Origin: an uncultured Bacteroides sp. | Lineage (GTDB): Bacteria > Bacteroidota > Bacteroidia > Bacteroidales > Bacteroidaceae | Length of the DNA: 56,406 nt | Direction of reading: 5' to 3' | Assembly: GCA_945607605.1 (NCBI GenBank) | Contig: CALYZE010000007.1 | Span: forward strand, 1 to 56,406 | The notes under the pieces: generated by a model | Databases searched by the model: none | Seen by the model: only the letters and a program-made list of their open reading frames with translations | What the model was told of the DNA's origin: nothing | Position numbers and translations under genes: made by a program | Part shown: positions 9,012 through 18,258 of the stretch, one piece after another | Layout: the number at the start of each line of letters is the position of its first letter | Numbering within the stretch: position 1 is the first letter of the stretch

Positions 9012-9812
9012 TCAATTAATCAAGCTTAACGCCAGAGTCACAACCCCAGCTATTGCACAGTAAATGCCAAAGTAAATCAATTTTCCTTTTTTGACGATGT
9101 TGATCATCCACTTACAAGCGAGGCAACCCGAAACAAAGGCAGCCAGAAAACCTACTATCAATGATAAAGTAGGAATATCACCTGCAATGGCTTCGCCTTT
9201 CATCATCTTCACTCCATCCAACAACGCTTCTCCCAAAATAGGAGGTATCACCATTAGGAAAGAGAACTGAGCTAATTTCGCTTTATTATCACCTAATAAC
9301 AATCCGGTTGCAATGGTGCTTCCCGAGCGAGAAAGTCCCGGAAGTACGGCACAAGCCTGTGCCAAGCCGATAATGAAAGCATCTTTCTTAGAGAGCTCCT
9401 TTTTCTGTCTCGGTCTATAATAGTATGAAAAAGTCAGCAACAAGGCAGTTATCAATAGGCAGCAGCCCACAATCACTAGTCCCGAGCCGAAAACAGCCTC
9501 TACTTCCTCTTTGAAGAATACACCTATGATCCCAATAGGTATCATGGAAATCAAAATATTGATGACGTAACGCGTCTCCGCATTCATCTTCCACTTAAAT
9601 AAACCTCTGAAAATCCATTCAATCTCTCTCCAAAGCACAACCAACGTACTGAATACAGTAGCTACATGAACTACCACCGTAAACGCCAGATTCTCTTCTC
9701 CGTTAACGCCAAACAAGGCTGAACCTATGGCAAGATGTCCGCTACTGCTTACAGGCAAATATTCTGTCAATCCTTGAATCAATCCAAGAATGAGCGCTTC
9801 AAACCACTCCAT
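9012..9812 (-). CDS. uppP: Undecaprenyl-diphosphatase
   Basis: Multi-pass inner-membrane phosphatase that recycles undecaprenyl pyrophosphate for peptidoglycan and polysaccharide synthesis; it also contributes to bacitracin tolerance. Family signatures are [15 protein letters not shown] (residues 13-27, catalytic Glu17) and PGLSRSGST near the middle. The length of 266 residues is typical. Its ATG overlaps the stop of the upstream DUF3098 gene by one base, and truB follows immediately, so the genes are translationally close and probably cotranscribed. Confidence 0.96.
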   Translation of the reverse strand: MEWFEALILGLIQGLTEYLPVSSSGHLAIGSALFGVNGEENLAFTVVVHVATVFSTLVVLWREIEWIFRGLFKWKMNAETRYVINILISMIPIGIIGVFFKEEVEAVFGSGLVIVGCCLLITALLLTFSYYYRPRQKKELSKKDAFIIGLAQACAVLPGLSRSGSTIATGLLLGDNKAKLAQFSFLMVIPPILGEALLDGVKMMKGEAIAGDIPTLSLIVGFLAAFVSGCLACKWMINIVKKGKLIYFGIYCAIAGVVTLALSLIN

Positions 9813-10057
9813 TATTCGACTCCCTCCTGTGTCTTATCTTTCGGCTTACGCAACACAGCATAGATCATAAACACAAAGCCCAGCAAACATACTACCGGAG
9901 CTACTTTAATACGTCTTACACTAAAGATATCCGGTTCAAAAGTCGTTGGTGTAGATGACGGTCCCGTCATCAGGATAAAACCGAGAATAACCACTGCCAT
10001 GCCTATGGCAAGCAGGATAAAATTGGTCTTATCAAAAGCAAATTTCTGTTTATCCAT
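9812..10057 (-). CDS. DUF3098 small membrane protein
   Basis: An 81-residue protein with two predicted membrane helices (about residues 12-30 and 52-70) and a charged C-terminus. The N-terminus [22 protein letters not shown] resembles the Bacteroidetes DUF3098 family, which is usually encoded between ftsX and uppP exactly as here. The function is unknown; the context suggests envelope or division-related work. It overlaps uppP by one base. Confidence 0.85.
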   Translation of the reverse strand: MDKQKFAFDKTNFILLAIGMAVVILGFILMTGPSSTPTTFEPDIFSVRRIKVAPVVCLLGFVFMIYAVLRKPKDKTQEGVE

Positions 10058-10126
10058 TTATATATTTATGATTTTACTATTTAAAATCTATTGTATCTAC
10101 AGTTTCCTATTTACTGATTCATTGTA

Positions 10127-11002
10127 TTATATATAATACAACGTGCTTGCTTTCATCCTCAGATATCGATTAATAGAAAGCAAAGCACACAACCAGGTGA
10201 TCAGTACGCCAAATACAAGTACGGAGGCTGATACCAATACCATGACATTGGGCGTAATAACTCGTATCAACTCCGGTTCATTAGAAACCAGCCAATAGGC
10301 AGCTCCCCACAAGATACCGTCAGCAATCACGCCAGACAATACACCAATCCAAAAGTTACGCCGCAAGAACGGTCGCCTAATAAAGCTCCAGCTCGCCCCC
10401 ACCAGCTTCATCGTATGAATGAGAAAGCGTTTGGAATAGATGGCAAGACGGATTGTATTGTTGATCAGTGCAAAAGAGATAAACGTAAGCATTACCGCCA
10501 AACCCAAAAGCATTAGGCTGATGTTACGGATATTATCATTGATCGCATCTATCAAATCCTTTTGATAGAGCACTTCCTGAATGTTAGTGTTCTTTTTAAT
10601 CAGATTTTCTATCTTTGCAATACTATCTGAATTGGCATAATCGGAATTCAGTTTGATTTCAATGGAGGCAATGAACGGATTATAACCTAAAAACTCCTGT
10701 GGATCCGTACCCATTGCTTCAGTCTGCTCACGCAAGGCTTGCTTTTTAGATATATATTCTGTTTTCTTTACGAAATCTTCTTTGTCCAACTTCTTCTGAA
10801 GTTTTAGGATATCAGCCTCTTTCATGTCATCACTGATGAGAATAGAGAAATTGATATTCTCCTTCACATATATCGAAAGATTGTGAGCAGCCAACACAAA
10901 AAACACGACTAGCCCCAATAACAGCAACACCAACGTCGTACTTATACTAGACGTGATGAACTGCATATCAAAATAGGATACTGAATGGTGCTTTGCCTTC
11001 AT
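10127..11002 (-). CDS. ftsX: Cell-division permease-like protein FtsX
   Basis: Inner-membrane partner of the ATPase FtsE, linking division to periplasmic peptidoglycan hydrolases. The 291 residues show one N-terminal membrane helix (about 20-42), a periplasmic domain (about 45-165) and three C-terminal helices with the FtsX-like permease fold (AIYSKRFLIHTMKLVGAS before the second helix is characteristic). ftsE is not next to it. It lies 15 bases from the methyltransferase gene and heads the envelope genes that follow. Confidence 0.93.
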   Translation of the reverse strand: MKAKHHSVSYFDMQFITSSISTTLVLLLLGLVVFFVLAAHNLSIYVKENINFSILISDDMKEADILKLQKKLDKEDFVKKTEYISKKQALREQTEAMGTDPQEFLGYNPFIASIEIKLNSDYANSDSIAKIENLIKKNTNIQEVLYQKDLIDAINDNIRNISLMLLGLAVMLTFISFALINNTIRLAIYSKRFLIHTMKLVGASWSFIRRPFLRRNFWIGVLSGVIADGILWGAAYWLVSNEPELIRVITPNVMVLVSASVLVFGVLITWLCALLSINRYLRMKASTLYYI

Positions 11003-11017
11003 TTAATCAATTATCAA

Positions 11018-11935
11018 TTAATGGTTACTAGTGGGACTTCCTTTCTTACGGAAGACATAAATCATGGAACTGCTGCGTTCTTTTCTTACCAATGCACTGA
11101 ACCAAGCTAAAGTGCCGGTGATCATGCCTCTCAGGAAAGTGCAAGAGCGCCTCATATGTTTTTCCGTCAGCATGGATACATAGAAAGCGTCAAACGGCAT
11201 CGGATGTCGCTCTGCCAAAATAAAGCCGTGCTTAGAGCCCCATTGCTGAATGGTGCCCGGTGTAAAGTGCCACAAGTGGCGGGGCACATCGTATGCAGCC
11301 CAGTATGCCCCATATTTCTGAGCATCAAATGAAGAACAGTTAGGTACTGCTACAATCAACACACCCTTGTCGGTCAGTAAGGAGTTCAAAGTTTCCCATA
11401 TTTCATTCAGGTGTTCCAAATGCTCCATAACATGCCACATGGTAATTACATCGAAACTACCGGGAGTGAGATTCTTCAAATCCGTATCGGGGCGCACTTC
11501 CAAATTAAAATGTTCTTTGGCAAATGCGCGTGCTTGTGCATTCTTTTCTACCGCCTCTATCTGCCAACCACGACGTTGCATAGTGTCTGCAAAATAGCCG
11601 GTTCCGGTACCTATATCCAGCAAACGGCCTTCCTTGCGGTGTGCTTCGCGAGCTACCAGACGAGCTTTACGCCCCAGCATATAGCTGCGTACCCAATGAT
11701 AGACAGAGTTCATCGCTCCTTTTTTCGTATCGGAATGTGAAATATAATCGGGAGTTTCGTAGTACCGCCCTATCTCAGCTTCTACAGGAAAGTCTTGTGT
11801 GAAAATAAATCCACAGTCCGCGCAACGGCACAAGTGGAACATTTCGCCTGTAGCATAATGGTCAACACAAGTCAGAGCACGCTCAAGGTGCGTTCCCTCG
11901 CATAAAGGACAAGCTTTTATAGTGAATTTATTCAT
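11018..11935 (-). CDS. Class I SAM-dependent methyltransferase with N-terminal zinc ribbon
   Basis: About 305 residues. Two cysteine pairs near the N-terminus (CPLC and CRCADCGF) form a probable zinc ribbon. The SAM-binding motif I is LLDIGTGTGYF, followed by DVITMWHVMEHL, as in methyltransferases of the UbiE/type 11-12 group. The C-terminal segment is hydrophobic and may touch the membrane. The frame extends to 11992, but those 19 residues lack family character, so I take the ATG at 11933-11935. The substrate is unknown. It is the first gene of the run with ftsX and uppP. Confidence 0.85.
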   Translation of the reverse strand: MNKFTIKACPLCEGTHLERALTCVDHYATGEMFHLCRCADCGFIFTQDFPVEAEIGRYYETPDYISHSDTKKGAMNSVYHWVRSYMLGRKARLVAREAHRKEGRLLDIGTGTGYFADTMQRRGWQIEAVEKNAQARAFAKEHFNLEVRPDTDLKNLTPGSFDVITMWHVMEHLEHLNEIWETLNSLLTDKGVLIVAVPNCSSFDAQKYGAYWAAYDVPRHLWHFTPGTIQQWGSKHGFILAERHPMPFDAFYVSMLTEKHMRRSCTFLRGMITGTLAWFSALVRKERSSSMIYVFRKKGSPTSNH

Positions 11936-12163
11936 CGAACGTTCTGCCAACAAGGAGGTGCACCTCGACTGAACAAGGCACACCAACCCCAAATTTGGAG
12001 CAAAATAACAAATAAAAAGTGACTTACGGGGCTTTTGTTAAGGAGATTTAATAATAAACTCGTTAATTGGCTTAAAAGAGCTCTTTATACCTAAATCGAG
12101 ATTCACGTCTTAAAAATAGAACCTGAACAATAATCCTCAAAAAACAGAAATCATGAAATCACC

Positions 12164-12265
12164 ATGTCTTATGCACGCTGGAATGAATCCAGCAAAGCCT
12201 TTGACAAAGACATTAAAAAGAGCGTTTACGAGCTAAACGACGACAACATGCCGATGGCTAGTTGA
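12164..12265 (+). CDS. Possible 33-residue ORF in the 397-base gap before miaB
   Basis: The gap 11993-12389 holds no recognised gene. This ORF begins MSYARWNESSKAF and ends in TGA. It has a charged, soluble composition. No TAnnTTTG box is seen just upstream. It may be a small protein, a gene remnant or chance. Confidence 0.25.
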   Translation: MSYARWNESSKAFDKDIKKSVYELNDDNMPMAS

Positions 12266-12324
12266 TAACCATACAGCAAATCCTCTTGAGTATAAAATCA
12301 ATAAGTTTAACCAGAGTTAATATC

Positions 12325-12368
12325 AAAGCAAGAGAGCACGGGCCGTGAGGTTCGTGCTCTCTTGCTTT
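12325..12368. terminator. Strong terminator downstream of miaB
   Basis: A perfect 16-base-pair stem (12325-12340 with 12353-12368) and a 12-base loop. It lies 22 bases after the miaB stop. T-rich sequence is short on both sides. Confidence 0.8.
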
Positions 12369-12389
12369 ATAGGGTTGCGATTATGTATT

Positions 12390-13763
12390 TCAATCAAAAA
12401 CCTCTTCGCCTTTCAGCGTTGCCGAACTGGATTCTGTAATCTTTACAGCAACAAAATCACCCACACGGTGTGTGCCGCGATCAAAAACTACTACGCGGTT
12501 CTGTTCCGTACGACCAAATAGCTGGTCACGACTGCGCTTGCTCACACCCTCCACCAGCACTTCATACGTGTGGCCTACACAACGGGCATTTGCCTCGGCA
12601 GAAAGACGGTTCTGAAGCGCAATGATTTCATTCAGGCGGCGAATTTTCACCTCTTCGGGCACATCATCCGACAAGTTCTTGGAAGCATAAGTACCCGGAC
12701 GTTCTGAATATTTAAACATGAAAGCAGCGTCATACCCACACTCTTCCATCAAAGTAAGTGAAAGTTGATGATCTTCTTCTGTTTCTGAATGGAAACCGGA
12801 GAATATATCCGTCGAAAGTCCACAATCCGGTATCATCCGTCGAATGGCAGCCACACGCTCCATATACCACTCACGGTTATATCGGCGATTCATCAACTTC
12901 AGAATACGACTGCTTCCGCTCTGAACAGGCAGATGAATATGTTTGCAAACATTAGGCATATCAGCAATGACCTGCAAGGTCTCATCACTCATATCCTTGG
13001 GATGCGAGGTAGTAAAGCGGACACGCAGGCCCGGTGCAACTTCGGCTACGGTACGGAGCAACATTGGGAAAGTCACTACTTCCCCATCTGCTTTCTCAAA
13101 ACGGTAAGAGTTAACATTCTGCCCCAAGAGAGTGACTTCTTTATACCCCTTCTGGGCTAAGTCAGCTACTTCATTAAGAATGCTCTCCACATCGCGGCTA
13201 CGTTCTCGTCCGCGAGTATAAGGCACAATACAATAAGTACAAAAATTATTACACCCACGCATAATGGAAACAAATCCGGAGATATGATTTCCGCAGATAC
13301 GCGAAGGAATAACATCACGATAGGTTTCTGTTGTCGAGAGTTCCACATTCATTGCTTTCTCACCGGCCTCAACAGCAGCAATCAGCTCTGGTAAAGTAAG
13401 ATAAGCGTCCGGACCTACTACAAGATCCACGTGATGGTTGGTTATCAAATCATCCTTTACGCGTTCGGCCATACAACCCAATACACCGACGATGAACTGA
13501 CGCTTTTTCTTCTTGAGCGATTGAAAGAACTCAAGGCGATTTAAAATCTTTTGCTCGGCATTGTCGCGAATGGAGCAGGTATTCATAAATACCGCATCCG
13601 CTTCTTCCAACGTTTCAGCTACCGAATAACCCGCCATCTGCATGACAGAGGCAATTACTTCACTATCTGCCACATTCATCTGGCAGCCATAGGTTTCAAT
13701 GAACAACTTTTTATTGTCGTCCGCAGTTGCAGATTTAAAGTCTGCTCCCGTTACTTTTTCCAT
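12390..13763 (-). CDS. miaB: tRNA-2-methylthio-N6-dimethylallyladenosine synthase
   Basis: Radical SAM methylthiotransferase that modifies A37 of tRNAs. Domains in order are the N-terminal UPF0004 domain (ETYGCQMNVADSE with cluster cysteines), the radical SAM core with CNNFCTYC (CxxxCxxC), and a C-terminal TRAM domain ending near EEVFD. The 457 residues are complete. It has its own promoter box and a strong terminator, so it is probably monocistronic. Confidence 0.95.
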   Translation of the reverse strand: MEKVTGADFKSATADDNKKLFIETYGCQMNVADSEVIASVMQMAGYSVAETLEEADAVFMNTCSIRDNAEQKILNRLEFFQSLKKKKRQFIVGVLGCMAERVKDDLITNHHVDLVVGPDAYLTLPELIAAVEAGEKAMNVELSTTETYRDVIPSRICGNHISGFVSIMRGCNNFCTYCIVPYTRGRERSRDVESILNEVADLAQKGYKEVTLLGQNVNSYRFEKADGEVVTFPMLLRTVAEVAPGLRVRFTTSHPKDMSDETLQVIADMPNVCKHIHLPVQSGSSRILKLMNRRYNREWYMERVAAIRRMIPDCGLSTDIFSGFHSETEEDHQLSLTLMEECGYDAAFMFKYSERPGTYASKNLSDDVPEEVKIRRLNEIIALQNRLSAEANARCVGHTYEVLVEGVSKRSRDQLFGRTEQNRVVVFDRGTHRVGDFVAVKITESSSATLKGEEVFD

Positions 13764-13836
13764 AATGATTCTCCTATATTAAACCCCGTCTCTTCCTACA
13801 AAGAGCAAGGTCAGTTGACCTTTATTTTTCGCCTGC

Positions 13837-13844
13837 AAAGATAC
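13837..13844 (-). promoter_or_regulatory. miaB promoter -7 box
   Basis: Perfect TATCTTTG on the minus strand, 74 bases upstream of the miaB ATG. Confidence 0.65.
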
Positions 13845-13956
13845 GTCTTCAGCCGTAATAAATAGATGAAATGAAAGAAAAATAACGTCTAAAGCTGTTA
13901 ATCTGACAGTTGCATGTTAATTAATCCTAATACTGCAAACCTTTCACGAGTGTTAA

Positions 13957-13987
13957 TTTGGCATAACGGAATAAATTCTCATTTTTG
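13957..13987 (+). promoter_or_regulatory. Promoter of the 13.99-kb small RNA
   Basis: TTTG (13957-13960), 19 bases, then CATTTTTG (13980-13987). This is the Bacteroidetes -33/-7 arrangement with a single mismatch in the -7 box. Confidence 0.6.
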
Positions 13988-13992
13988 TAAAA

Positions 13993-14069
13993 TGAAAGAA
14001 ACATTAGATTTTTTCATAGTTAAGGTTTAGGTTAAAAAAATAAGGGGAGCTGTGAAGCTGCCCTTTTTT
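13993..14069 (+). ncRNA. Small stand-alone RNA, copy B of a family also at 37.2 kb
   Basis: Between miaB and the 138-residue gene a short transcription unit is visible: promoter at 13957-13987, an unstructured part with TTTTTCATAG and a GGTTTAGGTTAA block, then a hairpin (14043-14050 with 14057-14064) and a T run. No ORF of note lies inside. The same order of blocks occurs at 37162-37227. It may belong to the Bacteroidales-1 RNA class, which I recall as a short RNA bounded by a Bacteroidetes promoter and a terminator, but I cannot confirm this. Confidence 0.6.
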
Positions 14070-14164
14070 AATGTCAAATTCTTAGTTATAATTAGATTAA
14101 ATACATTACTTTTGCCCGAAAGCGAAGATAAGTTGCCCTCAGCACAAAAAATGAACAAGTTCAT

Positions 14165-14195
14165 TTTGTTCTATTTTTGGTTTGCATTATCTTTG
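14165..14195 (+). promoter_or_regulatory. Promoter of the 138-residue membrane protein gene
   Basis: TTTG (14165-14168), 19 bases, TATCTTTG (14188-14195): a perfect consensus. It fixes the start of the following gene at the ATG at 14216, because the longer frame would begin inside the promoter. Confidence 0.8.
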
Positions 14196-14215
14196 GGCAG
14201 AAAATAAGAAAAGAT

Positions 14216-14632
14216 ATGGAAGACCTCTTTAAATTTCTGTTAGTTGCGGCTGTTATAGCTATCGGACTTGTCAGGCAGTTTAAAAAAGAAGCCAAGAAAA
14301 ACTCTGAGAGCAAACCCGTCATGCCCCTGCCTGATACAGACATGAACGATGATGTATTTCCTCCATATTCAGACCAGGGAAATACTTACGGTGGATACAT
14401 TCCTCAAGGACCTCCAATGACGAAACAATCTACTGAAGAAAACGTGACCCGCCCGATCAGATCTAAATCTAAAAAAACTACTACCTCTTCATACACTTCC
14501 ATTCAAACTTCAAAATCCTCCCCAATAACTGAAATAGAGGAGCCCGATGAAACGTCCGAATACGGAATTCATTCGGCAGAAGAAGCACGGCGCGCCATTA
14601 TCTGGTCAGAAATAATCCAACGGAAATATTGA
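14216..14632 (+). CDS. Small single-pass membrane protein of unknown function
   Basis: A 138-residue protein starting MEDLFKF. It has one membrane helix (about residues 4-21), a basic stretch (RQFKKEAKKN), a proline/serine/threonine-rich low-complexity middle, and a short C-terminal block (SAEEARRAIIWSEIIQRKY) that looks conserved. The topology suggests an anchored protein with a cytoplasmic tail. The preceding perfect promoter decides the start. The CoA-transferase gene follows 49 bases later in the same direction and could be cotranscribed. Confidence 0.75.
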   Translation: MEDLFKFLLVAAVIAIGLVRQFKKEAKKNSESKPVMPLPDTDMNDDVFPPYSDQGNTYGGYIPQGPPMTKQSTEENVTRPIRSKSKKTTTSSYTSIQTSKSSPITEIEEPDETSEYGIHSAEEARRAIIWSEIIQRKY

Positions 14633-14681
14633 TTATTTCAGAAACAAAAGAAATCTTTACACGAAAAAATATCTATATATT

Positions 14682-16178
14682 ATGGCATTCAATTACATCT
14701 CAGCAGCAGAAGCTGCAAGCCTGATTAAACATGGCTACAACATCGGATTAAGCGGATTTACTCCTGCGGGAACAGCCAAAGCAGTCACACATGCTCTGGC
14801 GACCCTTGCAGAAGAAGAACATGCAAAAGGAAATCCCTTCCAAATAGGTATCTTTACCGGAGCCTCTACCGGTGACGCCTGTGACGGTATCCTTTCACGC
14901 GCCAAAGCCATCCGCTACCGTGCTCCTTACACAACAAATTCTGATTTTCGTAAAGCGGTGAACGGGGGCCAAATCGCCTATAACGACATTCACCTCTCAC
15001 AAATGGCACAGGAAGTTCGCTACGGTTTCATGGGCAAAGTAAACATGGCCATCATTGAAGCTTGCGAAGTAACCGAAGACGGCAAAATCTATCTAACAGC
15101 AGCCGGTGGCATCTCTCCTACCGTCTGCCGTCTTGCCGATCAAATCATCGTGGAACTGAATGCTGCCCATAGCAAGCGTGCCATGGGTTTACACGACGTT
15201 TACGAACCGCTCGACCCTCCTTACCGTCGTGAGATTCCTATTTACAAACCGAGCGACCGCATTGGAACACCCTACATCCAAGTAGATCCGAAGAAGATTG
15301 TTGGTATCGTAGAAACCAACTGGCCTGATGAAGCCCGTTCTTTTGCTGATGCCGACCCCTTGACTGACAAAATTGGTCAGAACGTAGCCGATTTCCTTGC
15401 TGCCGACATGAAGCGTGGAATCATTCCTCCTACCTTCTTGCCGTTGCAATCCGGCGTAGGCAACATTGCCAATGCTGTACTGGGTGCATTGGGTCGTGAC
15501 AAAACGATTCCTGCATTTGAAATGTACACAGAGGTGATCCAGAATTCTGTTATCGGACTGATTCGTGAAGGTCGTGTGAAGTTTGGCAGTGCCTGCTCAC
15601 TGACTGTAACGAACGATTGTCTGGAAGAGATTTACAATGACATGGACTTCTTCCGCGACAAACTCGTACTTCGTCCATCCGAAATCTCCAACAACCCGGA
15701 GGTGGTACGTCGCCTTGGCGTCATTTCTATCAATACAGCCATTGAAACTGACCTCTACGGAAACGTAAACTCCACTCACATTGGCGGCACGAAGATGATG
15801 AACGGTATCGGTGGTTCGGGCGACTTTACCCGCAACGCTTATATCTCTATTTTCACTTGTCCGTCTGTTGCCAAAGAAGGTAAAATCAGTGCCATTGTTC
15901 CCATGGTGTCTCACCACGACCATACAGAACATGATGTTAACATCATCATTACCGAACAAGGTGTGGCTGACCTCCGTGGTAAGAGTCCGAAAGAACGTGC
16001 ACAAGCCATCATTGAAAACTGTGCCCATCCGGATTACAAAAACATCCTTTGGGATTATATCAAACTAACCGATGGAAAGTCTCAGACTCCTCAGGCTGTC
16101 CGTGCTGCATTGGGTATGCACGCCGAGCTTCTCAAGAGTGGAGATATGAAGAATGTAGATTGGTCACTGTACAAATAA
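14682..16178 (+). CDS. Acetyl-CoA hydrolase/transferase family protein, probable succinate or propionate CoA-transferase
   Basis: The 498 residues match class I CoA-transferases of the acetyl-CoA hydrolase/succinyl-CoA:acetate type. The catalytic glutamate is the second one in EMYTEV (residue 284), and QSGVGNIANAVLG and GIGGSGDFTRNA are family landmarks. In Bacteroides such enzymes exchange CoA between succinate and acetate or propionate during succinate/propionate fermentation. Which acids are used cannot be read from the sequence. A terminator follows, so it ends this transcription unit. Confidence 0.9.
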   Translation: MAFNYISAAEAASLIKHGYNIGLSGFTPAGTAKAVTHALATLAEEEHAKGNPFQIGIFTGASTGDACDGILSRAKAIRYRAPYTTNSDFRKAVNGGQIAYNDIHLSQMAQEVRYGFMGKVNMAIIEACEVTEDGKIYLTAAGGISPTVCRLADQIIVELNAAHSKRAMGLHDVYEPLDPPYRREIPIYKPSDRIGTPYIQVDPKKIVGIVETNWPDEARSFADADPLTDKIGQNVADFLAADMKRGIIPPTFLPLQSGVGNIANAVLGALGRDKTIPAFEMYTEVIQNSVIGLIREGRVKFGSACSLTVTNDCLEEIYNDMDFFRDKLVLRPSEISNNPEVVRRLGVISINTAIETDLYGNVNSTHIGGTKMMNGIGGSGDFTRNAYISIFTCPSVAKEGKISAIVPMVSHHDHTEHDVNIIITEQGVADLRGKSPKERAQAIIENCAHPDYKNILWDYIKLTDGKSQTPQAVRAALGMHAELLKSGDMKNVDWSLYK

Positions 16179-16221
16179 GTCTCTTTTCAAACTGACAAAA
16201 GAAACTTAAAAGAAATCTTAT

Positions 16222-16266
16222 AAAGCGGGCTGCTTTACGGAATTACCTCCGAAAGCAACCCGCTTT
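16222..16266. terminator. Terminator between the CoA-transferase gene and dacB
   Basis: The arms 16222-16236 and 16252-16266 pair with one mismatch, and T and A runs flank them. Placed between converging genes, it can serve both. Confidence 0.75.
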
Positions 16267-16276
16267 TCATTTGGAG

Positions 16277-17749
16277 TTAGTTCGTTTGTATCAATTCATC
16301 GCATACGGCATCCTGAAAAGCGCGAGCCTCCCTACCCGATAGAGCATTCTGATTCATGATGGCAAAAGCTATCTCATGCCCGTTCTTGCTCTTCAAATAA
16401 CCCGCCAGACTATTCACGGCAGTGAAAGAGCCCGTTTTAGCATGTACTATCTTATAAGAAGGGGAACCCTGTTTCATACGATGCTTCAAGGTACCATCTA
16501 CTCCACCAATGGGAAGTGCTTTATATAACTTCCGAAAAACATCTGTACGCGAATAAGCATACTTTAAAAAGGCCACAAGCAAATCCGGAGAGATGTAATT
16601 GTAGTTAGACAGACCGCAACCATCCGCCAAATTATAATGGTCGGGATTGTAACCCAACTCCTTTATCAACAAACGCACAACGGAAAGACCCTCTTCGGCA
16701 GAGACCAACTTCTGACCGCTACTCTGTGCAGCCAACCGATAAAGCAGGGCTTCAGCATTCAGATTATCACTCTCCTTCATTATCTGTTTGACAACTGCCT
16801 CCACGGAAGTCTCATAAGAGGCCATCCGCACCGTCAGACTGTCTTTCAAGAACTCCCCAAAGCGGTAGGAAGAAGATGAATCGGAAGAGAGCTTTCTCCC
16901 TCCTGAACCTTCTGTTTCTGACTGAACACACCGGATGCCTTTTTGCTTCAGCCGATCCATAAATGTATGCATGAAGAAGTCGTGCGAAGAAAAGACGTTG
17001 ACTGTACCGGTACGACGACCATCCACATGACCCGTCACGGTAATATGATTGCCGTTGGTCAGCCAGTTTCGTGATACGCGGAATCGTCCGGCAGAGGGAG
17101 TGCGTGTTTCGGTGCGGTTGGTCAGCGTATAGTAGGAAGAGATAGGTGTGCATTCAAGACGTGCGCTATCTCCCCGTTCGCCGGGGAAAGCAGTTACCGT
17201 CACCACCCCTTTGTTCAGCATCAGCGGCGAAAGATAGGGCTGGAAGGAATAAGGAGTATCGTCCCACAACCAGCCGCTTCCCCAGTACAGAGAGTCTTTC
17301 ATGGAGACATCTCCATATACCGTGCCTTTGATGACCGAGAAAGGGAAACGAGCCACGGTATTTACCAAAGAATCCAATGCCTTCTCATCAAATTCCGGAT
17401 CAAACCCACCGATCACATATACATCTCCCTGCAACGTATCTCTCTCGATCGTTCCCCTATACCATACTTCCGTACGAAACGGCTCATCAGCTTCGGGACG
17501 TGAAAGGGCGGTTATCGTTGTCAACAGTTTCATGGTCGATGCCGGACGAGAAAGCTTGTCTGCCTGATAGCCGTACAAAGGTTGGTTAGCACTCAAGTCA
17601 TAAACCGAGATAGCCACATTGGAACCTTTAGGAAGCTTATACTTTATCAATGTGTCAAGGCGCGACTGAAGTGAGAGACCAGTAACTCCCTGGGCAAACA
17701 ATGGCAACAAACAAACCGACAAAAACAGTTGTAACAATATCCTCTTCAT
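16277..17749 (-). CDS. dacB: D-alanyl-D-alanine carboxypeptidase/endopeptidase (PBP4 type)
   Basis: Periplasmic class C low-molecular-weight penicillin-binding protein that trims and cuts peptidoglycan cross-links. A signal peptide occupies residues 1-20 (cleavage after FAQ). Catalytic motifs are STMK (71-74), SNYN in the GLSNYNY stretch (SxN) and KTG in HAKTGSF. At 490 residues it has the usual size, with the insert domain between the first two motifs. It stands downstream of the DUF2007 gene with a 37-base gap. Confidence 0.93.
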   Translation of the reverse strand: MKRILLQLFLSVCLLPLFAQGVTGLSLQSRLDTLIKYKLPKGSNVAISVYDLSANQPLYGYQADKLSRPASTMKLLTTITALSRPEADEPFRTEVWYRGTIERDTLQGDVYVIGGFDPEFDEKALDSLVNTVARFPFSVIKGTVYGDVSMKDSLYWGSGWLWDDTPYSFQPYLSPLMLNKGVVTVTAFPGERGDSARLECTPISSYYTLTNRTETRTPSAGRFRVSRNWLTNGNHITVTGHVDGRRTGTVNVFSSHDFFMHTFMDRLKQKGIRCVQSETEGSGGRKLSSDSSSSYRFGEFLKDSLTVRMASYETSVEAVVKQIMKESDNLNAEALLYRLAAQSSGQKLVSAEEGLSVVRLLIKELGYNPDHYNLADGCGLSNYNYISPDLLVAFLKYAYSRTDVFRKLYKALPIGGVDGTLKHRMKQGSPSYKIVHAKTGSFTAVNSLAGYLKSKNGHEIAFAIMNQNALSGREARAFQDAVCDELIQTN

Positions 17750-17786
17750 AAATAAATCTTTCTATATATCTGTATTAGCACCTCTG

Positions 17787-18209
17787 TCACTCTTCCGTAG
17801 TGCCCTTCGCTACCGGTTTCTCAAAACGAATACGGCAAGTACTACATACGTACTCCCAATGTTCCGTACCCGGAGGAGCCATCGACCAAGCAGAAACAAT
17901 GGCAGCCATAAGGGCTCGCCCTTTGTGTCCCTTTTTGAGTACCAACTTTATATCCTCCGAGCCGCAATGAGGGCAATATTTCAGTTGTTCGGGAATCATC
18001 TGGTTCTGTTCCAACAGGAGAAGTGCCTGGTTATAATCATCTTCATACACAAACACATCCACTCCTGCAATGTCACTGATATATCCTCGCAGTACACCGG
18101 ATGTATTCTCATTATGCAAGACAGAAGCAATACCCTCATTCTCCAAAGCACCCCGAATGACGTGCGCTTGGAAAGCATCCTTGCACGTAATAAGCTTTAC
18201 GGTTTTCAT
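17787..18209 (-). CDS. DUF2007-domain protein with a zinc ribbon
   Basis: A 140-residue protein. The first 70 residues (KTVKLITCKDAFQAHVIRGAL onward, shortened here) match the DUF2007 putative signal-transducing family, which has a ferredoxin-like fold. A C-terminal treble of two cysteine pairs (CPHCGSEDI and CSTCRIRF) forms a probable zinc ribbon. The frame runs back to a TTG at 18215, but the ATG at 18207-18209 is the better start. It is located between lpdA and dacB in the same direction. The function is unknown. Confidence 0.8.
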   Translation of the reverse strand: MKTVKLITCKDAFQAHVIRGALENEGIASVLHNENTSGVLRGYISDIAGVDVFVYEDDYNQALLLLEQNQMIPEQLKYCPHCGSEDIKLVLKKGHKGRALMAAIVSAWSMAPPGTEHWEYVCSTCRIRFEKPVAKGTTEE

Positions 18210-18258
18210 CCACAACTATTTTTATTCAAACTTCTATAGCAACGCTTCGTGCTCCTCT

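Noticed and set aside
14151-14207. 18-codon ORF (MNKFILFYFW...) before the 138-residue gene
   Set aside because: It lies on top of the perfect promoter TTTG-N19-TATCTTTG, so it would not be on the mRNA.
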